A stretch of 7,392 bases of DNA from Solirubrobacteraceae bacterium (GCA_030447005.1 JAUJME010000075.1:1-7392), one strand, 5' to 3'; counted from the stretch's first letter, positions 1-7,262 are shown. Numbers and translations are program-made. The notes: generated from the letters alone by a model not told the origin.

Positions 1-1468
1 TCCGCGTCGGGTCCTGCTCGCCGACGTCGAGGCCGTAGAGCTGGCTGAACGGCTGCACCTTGGCGAAGGTGAACTTGGCCCCGTTGTCGTCGGAGCGGTA
101 GACGCCGCCGTCGTTGCCGAGGTAGACCCGCTTGGGCACCTTGGGGTCCCACGCGAGCGCGTGCTGGTCGGCGTGCGGCTCGTCGTTGATCTCGAAGGAC
201 ACGCCGCCGTTCTTGCTCTCGATCAGGAAGAGGCCCGCGGAGAAGACGTGGTTGGGGTCCTTGGGGTCGACCCACACGCGGCCGAACCACCAGCCGTAGA
301 CCACCGCGTTGGCATGGACGACGGGGTCGGGCAGCGCGACCCAGGTCTGGCCGCCGTCGACCGACCTGTGCATGCCCAGCCCGGCGCCGCTCTCGCCCGA
401 GACCACGGCGAAGACGGTCTTCGGGTCGCTGGGCGCGAAGGCGAGCCCGATGCGCCCGAGGCCCGGGCTCGACGCGAACGGCGGGTAGGCGACGCGCTTC
501 CAGGTGTCACCGCCGTCCGTGGACTCATAGACGCCCGAGCCGGCGCCGGTGTAGCGGCGCTTGTCGGGCTCGCGGAGGTGGTCCCAGGTCGCGGCGAGCA
601 TCCGCTGCGGATTGGCGGGGTCGATGGCGAGGTCGACCGCGCCCGTCGTCTCGTTGTCGCCCTTGAGGACGCGCGTCCAGGTGTCGCCGCCGTCGGTGGA
701 GCGGTACAGGCCGCGCTCGCCGCCGGCCTTGAAGAGCGGCCCGCTCGCCGCGACGAAGATGCGCCGCTCGTCCTTCGGGTCGACCACGATCCGCGAGATG
801 CGGCTCGAGTCGGGGAGGCCGACGCGCTGCCAGGTCCTGCCGCGGTCCTTGGAGCGGTGGACGCCCGTGCCGCCGAAGGTCAGCGACCCGCCGCCGGGGC
901 CAGTCTCCCCCGTGCCGGCGAACAGGACCCCGGAGGGCGTGATGGTCAGGGCCCCGATGGCCTGTGTCTCGTCCTGCGGCCAGGCCGGGGTGAAGGTCTC
1001 GCCGGCGTCGCTGCTCTTCCAGACGCCGCCGCTGGCGGCCGCGACGAAGATCTGGTTGGCGACCTCCGGGTCGACCGCGACGTCGAGGATGCGGCCCCCG
1101 ATCTCGGTCGGGCCGATCATGCTCCACTCCGCGCTCGCCACGTCGGGCGCCTGCGCCGCGGTGGCGCGGCCGAGCGCGCGCGTGCGCGCGGCGGCCTGCT
1201 CGAAGAGGTCGCCGTCGGGAAGCTGGTCGGAGCCGAAGAGCTGGCGCGAGAGGAGGGCGTCGGCCGGCTCCTGGAGCTCGGCGGCCTCCTCGCGCGCGAC
1301 GGCGACCATGCCGTCGGGCTTCGGCTTGTCGACGCCCTGCTCGCGCAGCACGGCGGCGGTCTCGGAGCGGCTGAGCCCCGCGTCGCCCTGGGTGGCCAGG
1401 ACCGCGGCCAGCGCGGCGAGCGCCACCAGCAGTCCACCCACGATCCACTTCCCCGTTCGAGTTCGCAT
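1..1468 (-). CDS. Membrane-anchored Asp-box (BNR/sortilin-like) beta-propeller protein, partial at its C-terminus
   Basis: The reading frame is open from the ATG at 1468 to the left edge, giving 489 residues without a stop. Residues 8-26 form one hydrophobic helix after a basic start (MRTRTGK), so this is a signal anchor or signal peptide and the rest should be outside the membrane. Residues about 30-110 are an unrecognised, mostly charged and probably helical segment. From W115 (SMIGP, then GGR) a propeller begins. Seven Asp-boxes (S-x-D-x-G-x-T-W type) are visible at 152-159, 206-213, 257-264, 316-323, 369-376, 418-425 and 459-466; the last two are degenerate (SKNGGVSF, SDDNGAKF). Such repeats occur in sialidase-like and VPS10/sortilin-like proteins, which bind or cleave polymers. 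No catalytic residues can be assigned, so the substrate is unknown. The start lies 47 bases after the ispH stop, with no strong Shine-Dalgarno; a TTG three codons upstream is possible but less likely. Confidence 0.88.
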   Translation of the reverse strand, partial: MRTRTGKWIVGGLLVALAALAAVLATQGDAGLSRSETAAVLREQGVDKPKPDGMVAVAREEAAELQEPADALLSRQLFGSDQLPDGDLFEQAAARTRALGRATAAQAPDVASAEWSMIGPTEIGGRILDVAVDPEVANQIFVAAASGGVWKSSDAGETFTPAWPQDETQAIGALTITPSGVLFAGTGETGPGGGSLTFGGTGVHRSKDRGRTWQRVGLPDSSRISRIVVDPKDERRIFVAASGPLFKAGGERGLYRSTDGGDTWTRVLKGDNETTGAVDLAIDPANPQRMLAATWDHLREPDKRRYTGAGSGVYESTDGGDTWKRVAYPPFASSPGLGRIGLAFAPSDPKTVFAVVSGESGAGLGMHRSVDGGQTWVALPDPVVHANAVVYGWWFGRVWVDPKDPNHVFSAGLFLIESKNGGVSFEINDEPHADQHALAWDPKVPKRVYLGNDGGVYRSDDNGAKFTFAKVQPFSQLYGLDVGEQDPTR

Positions 1469-1515
1469 GAGAGCGCCAACGCGCCTCGACGCCAAGACTT
1501 GCGGTGCCGGTGCGC

Positions 1516-2481
1516 TCAGGCGGCGCCGGCGGCGGCCATCGCCTGCCGGATGCTCTTGGGGAGCATGAAGCGGACGTCCTCGCGCAGGACCTCGAAGTCC
1601 TGGACGTCGTCGGTCCCGCGCTCGCGGAAGAAGGCGACGAGCCGCTGCACGAGCTCCTCGGGGGCGCTGGCGCCGGAGGTGATGCCGACCACGCGCTTGC
1701 CCTCGAGCCACGCCTCCTCGACCTGGGACTCGTTGTCGATCAGGTGGGCGTCGGCGCCGTAGTCGCGCGCGACGTCGACGAGCCGCTGGGAGTTCGAGGA
1801 GTTCTGCGAGCCGATGACGAGCACGAGGTCGCACTCCCCCGCCATCTGCTTGACGGCCGCCTGGCGGTTCGTGGTGGCGTAGCAGATGTCGTCGGTGCGC
1901 GGGCCCGTGATGTTGGGGAAGCGCTCGCGCAGGCGGCCGATCAGGGTGCGGGTCTCGTCGACGGAGAGCGTCGTCTGGGAGATGTAGGCGATGCGGTCGG
2001 GGTCGGGGACCTCGAGCGCGTCGACGTCGGCCTCCGTCTCCACCAGGACGATGTGCTCGGGCGCCTCGCCCATCGTCCCCTCGACCTCCTCGTGGCCGGC
2101 GTGGCCGATGAGGACGATCGTGTAGCCCTCGGCCGCGAACTTCTTGGCCTCGACGTGGACCTTGGTGACCAGCGGGCAGGTGGCGTCGATCGTGCGCAGG
2201 CTGCGGCGCTCGGCGTCGGCGTGGACCGCCGGGGAGACGCCATGGGCCGAGAAGACGGTCATCGCGCCCTCGGGGATCGACTCGTCGAGCTCGTCGACGA
2301 AGATCGCGCCGCGCTCGCGCAGCTGGGCGACCACGTGCTTGTTGTGGACGATCTCCTTGCGCACGTAGACGGGCGGCCCGTAGAGCTCGAGCGCGCGCTC
2401 GACGGTCTGGACGGCCCGGTCCACGCCGGCGCAGTAGCCGCGCGGCGTGGCGAGCAGGAGCTTCTCCGGGGTCGCGGGCAT
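1516..2481 (-). CDS. ispH: 4-hydroxy-3-methylbut-2-enyl diphosphate reductase
   Basis: IspH (LytB) is the last enzyme of the MEP isoprenoid pathway. It reduces HMBPP to isopentenyl and dimethylallyl diphosphate in the cytoplasm, using an iron-sulfur cluster. The 321-residue protein has the usual length and all three cluster cysteines: C17 in PRGYCAGV, C102 in DATCPLV and C200 in [11 protein letters not shown]. The diphosphate-binding and catalytic residues are also present: H46 in HNKHVV, H80 in SAHG, H130 and E132 in [10 protein letters not shown], then [11 protein letters not shown] (224-234) and SGASAPE (269-275). The ATG at 2481 places the PRGYC motif at the normal distance from the N-terminus, which supports this start, although the upstream signal is weak (GGTGA only 3 bases before ATG). 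The gene lies 31 bases downstream of the alcohol dehydrogenase on the same strand, so it may be read through from that gene. Nothing is missing or broken. Confidence 0.98.
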   Translation of the reverse strand: MPATPEKLLLATPRGYCAGVDRAVQTVERALELYGPPVYVRKEIVHNKHVVAQLRERGAIFVDELDESIPEGAMTVFSAHGVSPAVHADAERRSLRTIDATCPLVTKVHVEAKKFAAEGYTIVLIGHAGHEEVEGTMGEAPEHIVLVETEADVDALEVPDPDRIAYISQTTLSVDETRTLIGRLRERFPNITGPRTDDICYATTNRQAAVKQMAGECDLVLVIGSQNSSNSQRLVDVARDYGADAHLIDNESQVEEAWLEGKRVVGITSGASAPEELVQRLVAFFRERGTDDVQDFEVLREDVRFMLPKSIRQAMAAAGAA

Positions 2482-2512
2482 CCGTCACCAGTGTAGGAGC
2501 GGACCGGCCCGC

Positions 2513-3697
2513 CTACGGCTTGAGGACCACCTTGAACGCGCCGTCCTGCTTCTTCTGGAACGTCTCGTACATCTGCGGCGCCTCCTCGAGCGGGACGCGG
2601 TGCGTCGCGTAGGTGTCGACGCCGAGCGGGTCGGCGTCGCCGGTGAGCAGCGGCATGATGTCGTCGATCCAGCGCCGGACGTTGGCCTGGCCCATCCGCA
2701 GGTTGATCTGCTTGTCGAACATGGTGAGCATCGGCAGCGGATCGGCCGTGCCGCCGTAGACGCCCGAGAGGGAGATCGTGCCGCCGCGGCGGACGATGTC
2801 GATCGAGGCGTTGAGCGCGGCGAGCCGGTCGACGCCGCCCGTCTCCATCATCTTGCGCCCGATCGCGTCGGGCAGCAGGCCGACGATCTGGTGGGCGACC
2901 TTGGCGATCGGCGCGCCGTGGGCCTCCATGCCGACCGCGTCGATGACCGAGTCGGTGCCGCGGCCGTCGGTGAGCTCGCGGATCGCGTCGCCGACGTCGT
3001 CGACCTCGTTGAGGTCGATCGCGTGGACGCCGTGCGCGCGCGAGCGGTCGAGCCGCTCCGGGACGAGGTCGACGCCGATGACCTGGCCCGCGCCCTGGTG
3101 CTGGGCGATCCGCGCGCACATCTCGCCGATCGGGCCGAGCCCGAGGACGGTCACCGAGCCGCCCTTCGGGATGTCGGCGTACTCCACCGCCTGCCACGAG
3201 GTCGGCAGCACGTCGGAGAGGTAGAGGAAGCGCTCGTCGGGTGCGCCGTCGGGCACCTTGATCGGCCCGTACTGCGCCTGCGGGACGCGGAGGAACTCGG
3301 CCTGGCCGCCGGGCACCTGGCCGTAGAGCTTCGTGTAGCCGAACAGCGAGGCGCCCGTGCCCTGGTCGCGGTTCTGCGTCGTCTCGCACTGCGACTGGAG
3401 GCCCTCCGTGCACATCCAGCAGTGGCCGCAGGAGATGTTGAACGGGATCACGACGCGATCGCCCGGCTTGATGTGGGTGACGCCGGCGCCGACCTCCTCG
3501 ACGATGCCCATCGGCTCGTGGCCGAGGATGTCGCCCGAGTCGATGAAGGGGCCCATCACCTCGTAGAGGTGGAGGTCGGAGCCGCAGATGGCGGTCGACG
3601 TGATCCGGACGATCGCGTCGGTGGACTCCTGGATGGTGGGATCGGGCACGTTGTCGACGCGGACGTCGCGCTTGCCGTGCCAGGCCACTGCCTTCAT
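2513..3697 (-). CDS. Zinc-dependent alcohol dehydrogenase, formaldehyde-dehydrogenase-like
   Basis: This is a 394-residue medium-chain dehydrogenase that probably oxidises an alcohol or aldehyde (or formaldehyde adduct) with NAD in the cytoplasm. The N-terminal GroES-like domain carries the catalytic-zinc residues C38 (AICGSDLH) and H60-E61 (GHEPMG). C90, C93, C96 and C104 form the complete structural-zinc lobe. The Rossmann fold follows with GLGPIG at 186-191 and D210 at the end of the second strand, which favours NAD over NADP. An added segment after DAVGMEAHG (roughly 265-310) is typical of the glutathione-independent, formaldehyde-dehydrogenase-like subgroup, which is longer than ordinary alcohol dehydrogenases. 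The frame stays open upstream to an ATG at 3790, but the 31 extra residues are Arg/Pro-rich and unlike the family. The ATG at 3697 begins the conserved MKAVAWHG and has a strong Shine-Dalgarno. It is the first gene of a possible three-gene minus-strand unit and diverges from the MFS gene. The physiological substrate cannot be read from the sequence. Confidence 0.93.
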   Translation of the reverse strand: MKAVAWHGKRDVRVDNVPDPTIQESTDAIVRITSTAICGSDLHLYEVMGPFIDSGDILGHEPMGIVEEVGAGVTHIKPGDRVVIPFNISCGHCWMCTEGLQSQCETTQNRDQGTGASLFGYTKLYGQVPGGQAEFLRVPQAQYGPIKVPDGAPDERFLYLSDVLPTSWQAVEYADIPKGGSVTVLGLGPIGEMCARIAQHQGAGQVIGVDLVPERLDRSRAHGVHAIDLNEVDDVGDAIRELTDGRGTDSVIDAVGMEAHGAPIAKVAHQIVGLLPDAIGRKMMETGGVDRLAALNASIDIVRRGGTISLSGVYGGTADPLPMLTMFDKQINLRMGQANVRRWIDDIMPLLTGDADPLGVDTYATHRVPLEEAPQMYETFQKKQDGAFKVVLKP

Positions 3698-3703
3698 CTG
3701 CCG

Positions 3704-3710
3704 TCTCCTC
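3704..3710 (-). promoter_or_regulatory. Shine-Dalgarno of the alcohol dehydrogenase
   Basis: On the minus strand this reads GAGGAGA and lies 6 bases (CGGCAG) before the ATG at 3697. It is the clearest ribosome-binding site in the window and decides the start of the dehydrogenase against the in-frame ATG at 3790. Confidence 0.8.
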
Positions 3711-3771
3711 GGGTTCGGACTCGGGCGCCGCGCCGGTTGCCTACCCGCCGTGCGACCATCCGAACGCGGGG

Positions 3772-3777
3772 TAGCGT
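3772..3777 (+). promoter_or_regulatory. Possible -10 element (TAGCGT) for the MFS gene
   Basis: TAGCGT fits the TAnnnT pattern of actinobacterial sigma-70-type -10 boxes and ends 11 bases before the MFS ATG at 3789. A transcript starting at the usual distance would have a 5' leader of only a few bases. That agrees with the lack of a clear Shine-Dalgarno before this ATG. No good -35 box is seen at the standard spacing (TGCGAC at 3751-3756 is poor). The call is inference from pattern and spacing. The whole 3698-3788 divergent region must hold promoters for both flanking genes unless they start within coding DNA. Confidence 0.35.
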
Positions 3778-3788
3778 GGACGGCGCCC

Positions 3789-4997
3789 ATGCGCTCCTAC
3801 GGCCGCATCCTCCGGGCGCCGCGGATGGCGCCGCTGCTCGGCGCCACCCTGGTGGCGCGGCTGCCGATCGGGATCAACGGCCTGGCCATCGTGCTCTTCG
3901 TCCGGGCGCAGACGGGCTCGTTCGCGGCGGCCGGCGCGGCGGCCGGGGCGCTCGCGCTCGGCACGGGCCTCGGGGCGCCCGTGGGCGGGCGGCTGGTCGA
4001 CCGCTTCGGGCCGGCGGCGCTCGTCGTGCTCGCGGTCGTGCACGCCGCCGGGCTCGGGGCCACCGTGGCGCTCGGCTACGCCGCCGCGCCCGTCGCCGCG
4101 CTCGTGGCGGTCAGCGGCCTCACGGGCCTCGCCTTCCCGCCGACCTCCTCGGTGCAGCGGACGCTCTACCCCCGGCTGCTGGGCGGGGACCCGGCGCTCA
4201 TCCAGGCCGCCTTCGCGCTGGACTCCGTGCTGACCGAGACGCTCTTCGTGGTCGGCCCGCTGCTCACCGCCGCCGCCGTCGCCCTCCTCGCGCCGGCCGC
4301 CGCGCTGGTGCTCTCGGCGGCCGCCGTGCTGATCGGGACGGTCGCCTTCGTGGCGGCGATGCCACCCGCCGAGCCGGCCGAGGACCTCGCCGACCGGGCC
4401 GGCCCCGGGCGGCTCGGCGCGCTCGGCTCCCCCGGCATCCGCACCCTCGTGCTGGCCATGCTCCCCGTCGGCTTCGCGTTCGGGGCGGTGGAGGTCGCGC
4501 TGCCGGCGTTCGCCGACGCCGAGGGGCGGCCCGAGCTCGCCGGGGTCCTGATCGCGATCTGGTCGACGGCGAGCGCCGCCGGCGGGCTCGCCTACGGGGC
4601 GCGGGCGCGCCGCTCGTCGCTGCTGCAGGTCCACCTGCGCGCCGCCATCCTCCTGCCGCTCGGCTTCCTCCCGGTCCTGCTGGCCGGCTCGCCGGCGGTG
4701 ATGGCGCTGCTCGTCCTGCCCGCCGGGATCTTCATCGCCCCGCTGATCGCCACGCGCAACGAGCTCGCCGGGCGGATCGCGCCGCGCGGCGCCGAGACGG
4801 AGGCCTTCACCTGGCCGCTCACCGCGCTCGTCTCCGGGATCGCCCTCGGCGCCGCCACGGCGGGCGTGCTCGTCGACGCCAGCGGCTGGCGCACCGCGGT
4901 GCTCGCCGGCGCGGGCGCTGCGGCGATCGGCGCCGTCGTGTCGCTCGTGCGGCGCGGGACGCTACGGGCGCCGGCTACCGCCGTCGCGCCGGGCTGA
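3789..4997 (+). CDS. MFS transporter
   Basis: This is a 402-residue, Ala/Gly/Leu/Val-rich integral membrane protein with about 12 hydrophobic segments in two halves split by a charged linker (roughly residues 191-218). The motif-A region of the major facilitator superfamily is visible between the second and third helices: GAPVGGRLVDRFG at 62-74, with D71 and R72 as expected. Few charges lie in the helices; E149 and E235 are candidates for proton or substrate coupling. The family moves small molecules by proton symport or antiport, and many of the short actinobacterial members resemble drug exporters, but the substrate cannot be assigned. The frame is open back to 3588, but this upstream part overlaps the dehydrogenase and is not membrane-like, so the ATG at 3789 is chosen. 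It diverges from the alcohol dehydrogenase, and its last 23 bases overlap the end of the convergent peptidase gene. Confidence 0.9.
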   Translation: MRSYGRILRAPRMAPLLGATLVARLPIGINGLAIVLFVRAQTGSFAAAGAAAGALALGTGLGAPVGGRLVDRFGPAALVVLAVVHAAGLGATVALGYAAAPVAALVAVSGLTGLAFPPTSSVQRTLYPRLLGGDPALIQAAFALDSVLTETLFVVGPLLTAAAVALLAPAAALVLSAAAVLIGTVAFVAAMPPAEPAEDLADRAGPGRLGALGSPGIRTLVLAMLPVGFAFGAVEVALPAFADAEGRPELAGVLIAIWSTASAAGGLAYGARARRSSLLQVHLRAAILLPLGFLPVLLAGSPAVMALLVLPAGIFIAPLIATRNELAGRIAPRGAETEAFTWPLTALVSGIALGAATAGVLVDASGWRTAVLAGAGAAAIGAVVSLVRRGTLRAPATAVAPG

Positions 4998-5931
4998 CGA
5001 GCTCGAAGACCGTCTCCCCCACGCGGTCGAGCGAGTCCTCGGAGACCACGCTCAGGTCGTCGCACGGCTTGTGGAAGCACGCGAAGTCGAAGTCGATCAG
5101 GTCGATGGCGGGGATGCCGAGCCGGGTGAACGGCGTGTGGTCGTCGAGGACCTGGCCTACCGTCGCGTCCGGGAAGGTCTCGAGCGCCCCGACGCGTTTG
5201 GCCGCCGACCGCAGCCGGCCCCAGAGCCGCGGGTCGGAGCCCTGCTCGCGCGGGATCCGCAGCCCCTTCTCGCCCACGTAGTCGAGCAGGATCAAGGAGT
5301 GGACCTCCGCCCGGTGGCGGGCGGCGTAGGCGCGCGAGCCCCGCAGGCCGGTGGAGTAGAAGGGCTTCGAGTCGTCGGGGCTCTCCTCGCCGTCGAAGAA
5401 CACGAAGCGCAGCTCGCGGGCGCGGCGGCTCCGCTTGACCTTGCGCAGCCCGCGCGCGAGCTCCATCAGCGCGGCGGTCCCGCTCGCGCCGTCGTTGGCG
5501 CCGACGAAGCCGGGCAGGTCCTTCGTGTCGTAGTGGGCGGCGAGCACGACCGCCGGCCGGCGGCCCGGCAGCGTGCCGACGACGTTGCGCAGCCCGCCCG
5601 GCACGTCCTCGAAGCGCCCGCGCGGCAGCGCGCGTCGGATCCGCTCGGCGAGGGCGCGCGAGGCCGGCGAGCCGGCCGGCCGCGGGCCCATCTCGACCTG
5701 GCGGCGCAGCTCGGCCCACGCGCGGCCCGAGTCGAAGCGGTCCGCCTTCAGGCCGGCGGCGCCCGCCGCGACCGGGGCGGCCGCCGGCGAGCCCGCGCTC
5801 CCGCCGGCGCTGTCCTCGCCGGCCGAGAAGGTGCCCGTCGCCAGGATCACGATCACCACCGCGATGACCGCGTGGATGCCCAGCACCGCCATCACCAGGC
5901 GGCCGGTCGGGATGCCGAGGCGCTCAGTCAT
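4975..5931 (-). CDS. Membrane-anchored M28-family zinc metallopeptidase, glutaminyl-cyclase-like
   Basis: The 318-residue protein has a short N-terminus, one hydrophobic helix (about 12-32), a Ser/Gly/Ala/Pro-rich linker (about 35-60) and then an M28 alpha/beta domain, so the enzyme is probably tethered and faces outward. The metal-site motifs are in order: H133 in AAHYDTK, D147 in GANDGASG, general base E182 and ligand E183 in FFDGEE, D217 in LLDYVG, and H287 in CFHKPCDD. The stretch LDDHTPFTRLGIP (262-274) and the FH..DD block closely resemble the corresponding parts of glutaminyl-peptide cyclotransferases, where the Asp of DDH is catalytic. The protein could therefore be an aminopeptidase or a cyclase that makes N-terminal pyroglutamate; sequence alone does not settle it. 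Two cysteines, C285 and C290, flank H287. Its start overlaps the end of the acyl-CoA dehydrogenase gene, and its 3' end overlaps the MFS gene. Confidence 0.9.
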   Translation of the reverse strand: MTERLGIPTGRLVMAVLGIHAVIAVVIVILATGTFSAGEDSAGGSAGSPAAAPVAAGAAGLKADRFDSGRAWAELRRQVEMGPRPAGSPASRALAERIRRALPRGRFEDVPGGLRNVVGTLPGRRPAVVLAAHYDTKDLPGFVGANDGASGTAALMELARGLRKVKRSRRARELRFVFFDGEESPDDSKPFYSTGLRGSRAYAARHRAEVHSLILLDYVGEKGLRIPREQGSDPRLWGRLRSAAKRVGALETFPDATVGQVLDDHTPFTRLGIPAIDLIDFDFACFHKPCDDLSVVSEDSLDRVGETVFELVSPARRR

Positions 5932-7225
5932 TGGAGGTCACCGCCTCCAGCAGGTCCGCGAAGCGCGCGCGGGCCTCCTCGCGGCGCGTCGGGATGTGCT
6001 CGGACGGCACGCCGCCCTCCGGCGCCGCGTAGCCGCGGAGGATCTGGCGCGCGACGGACTGGCGGTGGACCTCGTCGGGCCCGTCGTAGATCCGCGCGCC
6101 GCGCGCGAAGCGGTACATCGCCTCGAGCGGCAGGTCGGTCGAATAGCCCAGCGAGCCGTGGATCTGAAGCGCCCGGTCGACGACGTCGTGCATCACCCCG
6201 GCACCGTAGAACTTGATCAGCGCGATGTCCTGCCGCGCCGCGCTCGCCCCCTCGGTGTCCATCCGCCACGCGGCGTGGAGCGTCATCAGCCGCGCGGCCT
6301 GCATCTGGGCGGCCGAGTCGGCGATCCAGTTCTGGACCGTCTGCTTCTCCGACAGCAGCGAGCCGTGCGCGTAGCGCGAGACCGCGCGCTCGCAGAGCAT
6401 GTCGAACGCCCGCCGGGAGACGCCGAGCCAGCGCATGCAGTGGTGGATGCGGCCCGGGCCGAGCCGGTGCTGGGCGATCAGGAAGCCCGCGCCCTGCGGG
6501 CCGAGGAGGTTCTCCTTCGGCACCCGGACGTCCTCGTAGACGATCTCCGAGTGCCCGCCGAGCCGGCCGAAGTGCTCCCCCGGGTGCTCCATCGTCGGGA
6601 TGTCGCGGAGGATCTGCACGCCGGGCGTGTCGGCCGGCACGATGATCATCGACGCCTTCTGGTAGCGCCGGGCCTCCGGGTCGGTGACCACCATGACGAT
6701 CAGGAAGTCGGCGACGCTCGCGTTGGAGGAGAACCACTTGCGGCCGTTGATGACCCACTCGTCGCCCTCGAGGACCGCGGTCGTCTCGAGCAGCGTCGGG
6801 TCGGCGCCCGCGGTGTGCGGCTCGGTCATCGAGAACGCCGAGCGCAGGTCGCCCTCGAGCAGCGGGTGCAGGTACTGCTCCTTCTGGTCCTCCGTGCCGA
6901 CCAGCGCGAGGATCTCCGAGTTGCCCGAGTCGGGCGCCTGGTTGCCGAACGCGCTCGGCGCGAACGGGCTCGTGCCGAGGATCTCGTGCATCAGGCCGAG
7001 CTTGACCTGGCCGAACCCCTGGCCGCCGAGCTCGGGCGGCAGGTGGGCCGCCCACAGGCCGCGCTCCTTGACCTTCGCCTGCAGCGGCGCGAGCGCGCGG
7101 TCGAAGTTCTCCTGGCCGATCTCGTCGAAGATCGTCTCGAGCGGCCAGATCTCCTCGCGCACGAAGTCGCGCATCCAGTCGAGCTGCTCCTGGAACTCGG
7201 GGTCGGTCGAGAAGTCCCACGCCAT
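5924..7225 (-). CDS. Acyl-CoA dehydrogenase, ACAD10/ACAD11-like
   Basis: This 433-residue flavoprotein should introduce a double bond alpha-beta to the thioester of an acyl-CoA, passing electrons to an electron-transfer flavoprotein. It has the three usual domains: a helical N-terminal part (1-125), a beta domain with FSMTEPHTAGADPT (131-144) and INGRKWFSSNA (159-169) for FAD and substrate binding, and a helical C-terminal domain with QIHGSLGYSTDLP (354-366) and ARIYDGPDEVHR (377-388). D381 occupies the position where most short- and medium-chain enzymes have the catalytic Glu (Y-E-G). This Asp variant is usual in the ACAD10/11-like branch, whose substrates include branched or unusual acyl chains. 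The ATG at 7225 begins MAWDFSTDPEF, a normal family start. In-frame ATGs at 7264 and 7294 would add atypical residues and overlap the divergent gene. The 3' end overlaps the peptidase start by 8 bases (ATGACTGA). Confidence 0.95.
   Translation of the reverse strand: MAWDFSTDPEFQEQLDWMRDFVREEIWPLETIFDEIGQENFDRALAPLQAKVKERGLWAAHLPPELGGQGFGQVKLGLMHEILGTSPFAPSAFGNQAPDSGNSEILALVGTEDQKEQYLHPLLEGDLRSAFSMTEPHTAGADPTLLETTAVLEGDEWVINGRKWFSSNASVADFLIVMVVTDPEARRYQKASMIIVPADTPGVQILRDIPTMEHPGEHFGRLGGHSEIVYEDVRVPKENLLGPQGAGFLIAQHRLGPGRIHHCMRWLGVSRRAFDMLCERAVSRYAHGSLLSEKQTVQNWIADSAAQMQAARLMTLHAAWRMDTEGASAARQDIALIKFYGAGVMHDVVDRALQIHGSLGYSTDLPLEAMYRFARGARIYDGPDEVHRQSVARQILRGYAAPEGGVPSEHIPTRREEARARFADLLEAVTSND
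5933..5948 (-). promoter_or_regulatory. Inverted repeat over the ribosome-binding region of the peptidase gene
   Basis: In the minus-strand transcript this reads GGAGG-CGGTGA-CCTCC, followed by A and the peptidase ATG at 5931. The first arm is a Shine-Dalgarno-like GGAGG (12 bases before ATG), and the loop holds GGTGA at a better spacing of 6. A five-pair all-match stem could hide the site until ribosomes finishing the acyl-CoA dehydrogenase open it, which would couple the two genes. The repeat is seen in the sequence; the coupling role is inference. It lies inside the dehydrogenase's last codons, so it may also be chance. Confidence 0.4.
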
Positions 7226-7262
7226 GTCGTGCCTGTTCTCCCGCGTCGCTGTTGCCTCGTAC

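Noticed and set aside
257..730. Repeated GACGGCGG-type words that resemble DNA repeats
   Set aside because: They encode the Asp-box turns (STDGGDTW and similar) of the propeller and are explained by protein repeat structure, not by a DNA element.
1174..1190. Alternating purine-pyrimidine tract (GCGCGCGCGTGCGCGCG), possible Z-DNA
   Set aside because: It lies inside the Asp-box gene and encodes ordinary Ala/Arg residues; such runs arise by chance at this base composition.
161..1762. A 533-codon open frame on the plus strand
   Set aside because: It is the antisense shadow of the Asp-box protein and the end of ispH; its composition is typical of a shadow frame, and the opposite strand carries seven Asp-boxes.
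2493..2516. Imperfect hairpin (GTAGG...CCTAC) at the end of the alcohol dehydrogenase gene
   Set aside because: The stem is short and bulged, overlaps the stop codon and has no T-run on either strand, so it is not a convincing terminator before ispH.
3698..3790. N-terminal extension of the alcohol dehydrogenase to an ATG at 3790
   Set aside because: The 31 extra residues are Arg/Pro-rich and unlike the family, the extension would fill the divergent promoter region, and a strong Shine-Dalgarno sits before the ATG at 3697.
2447..5281. A 944-codon open frame on the plus strand
   Set aside because: It runs antisense to ispH and the dehydrogenase, and out of frame through the MFS gene. Its product is Arg/Ala/Gly/Asp-rich low-complexity sequence with no domain. 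Long open frames of this kind are expected opposite genes at this G+C.
5071..6216. A 381-codon open frame on the plus strand
   Set aside because: It is antisense to the M28 peptidase and the acyl-CoA dehydrogenase, both with clear family motifs; its own product is Arg/Ala/Gly-rich with no recognisable fold.
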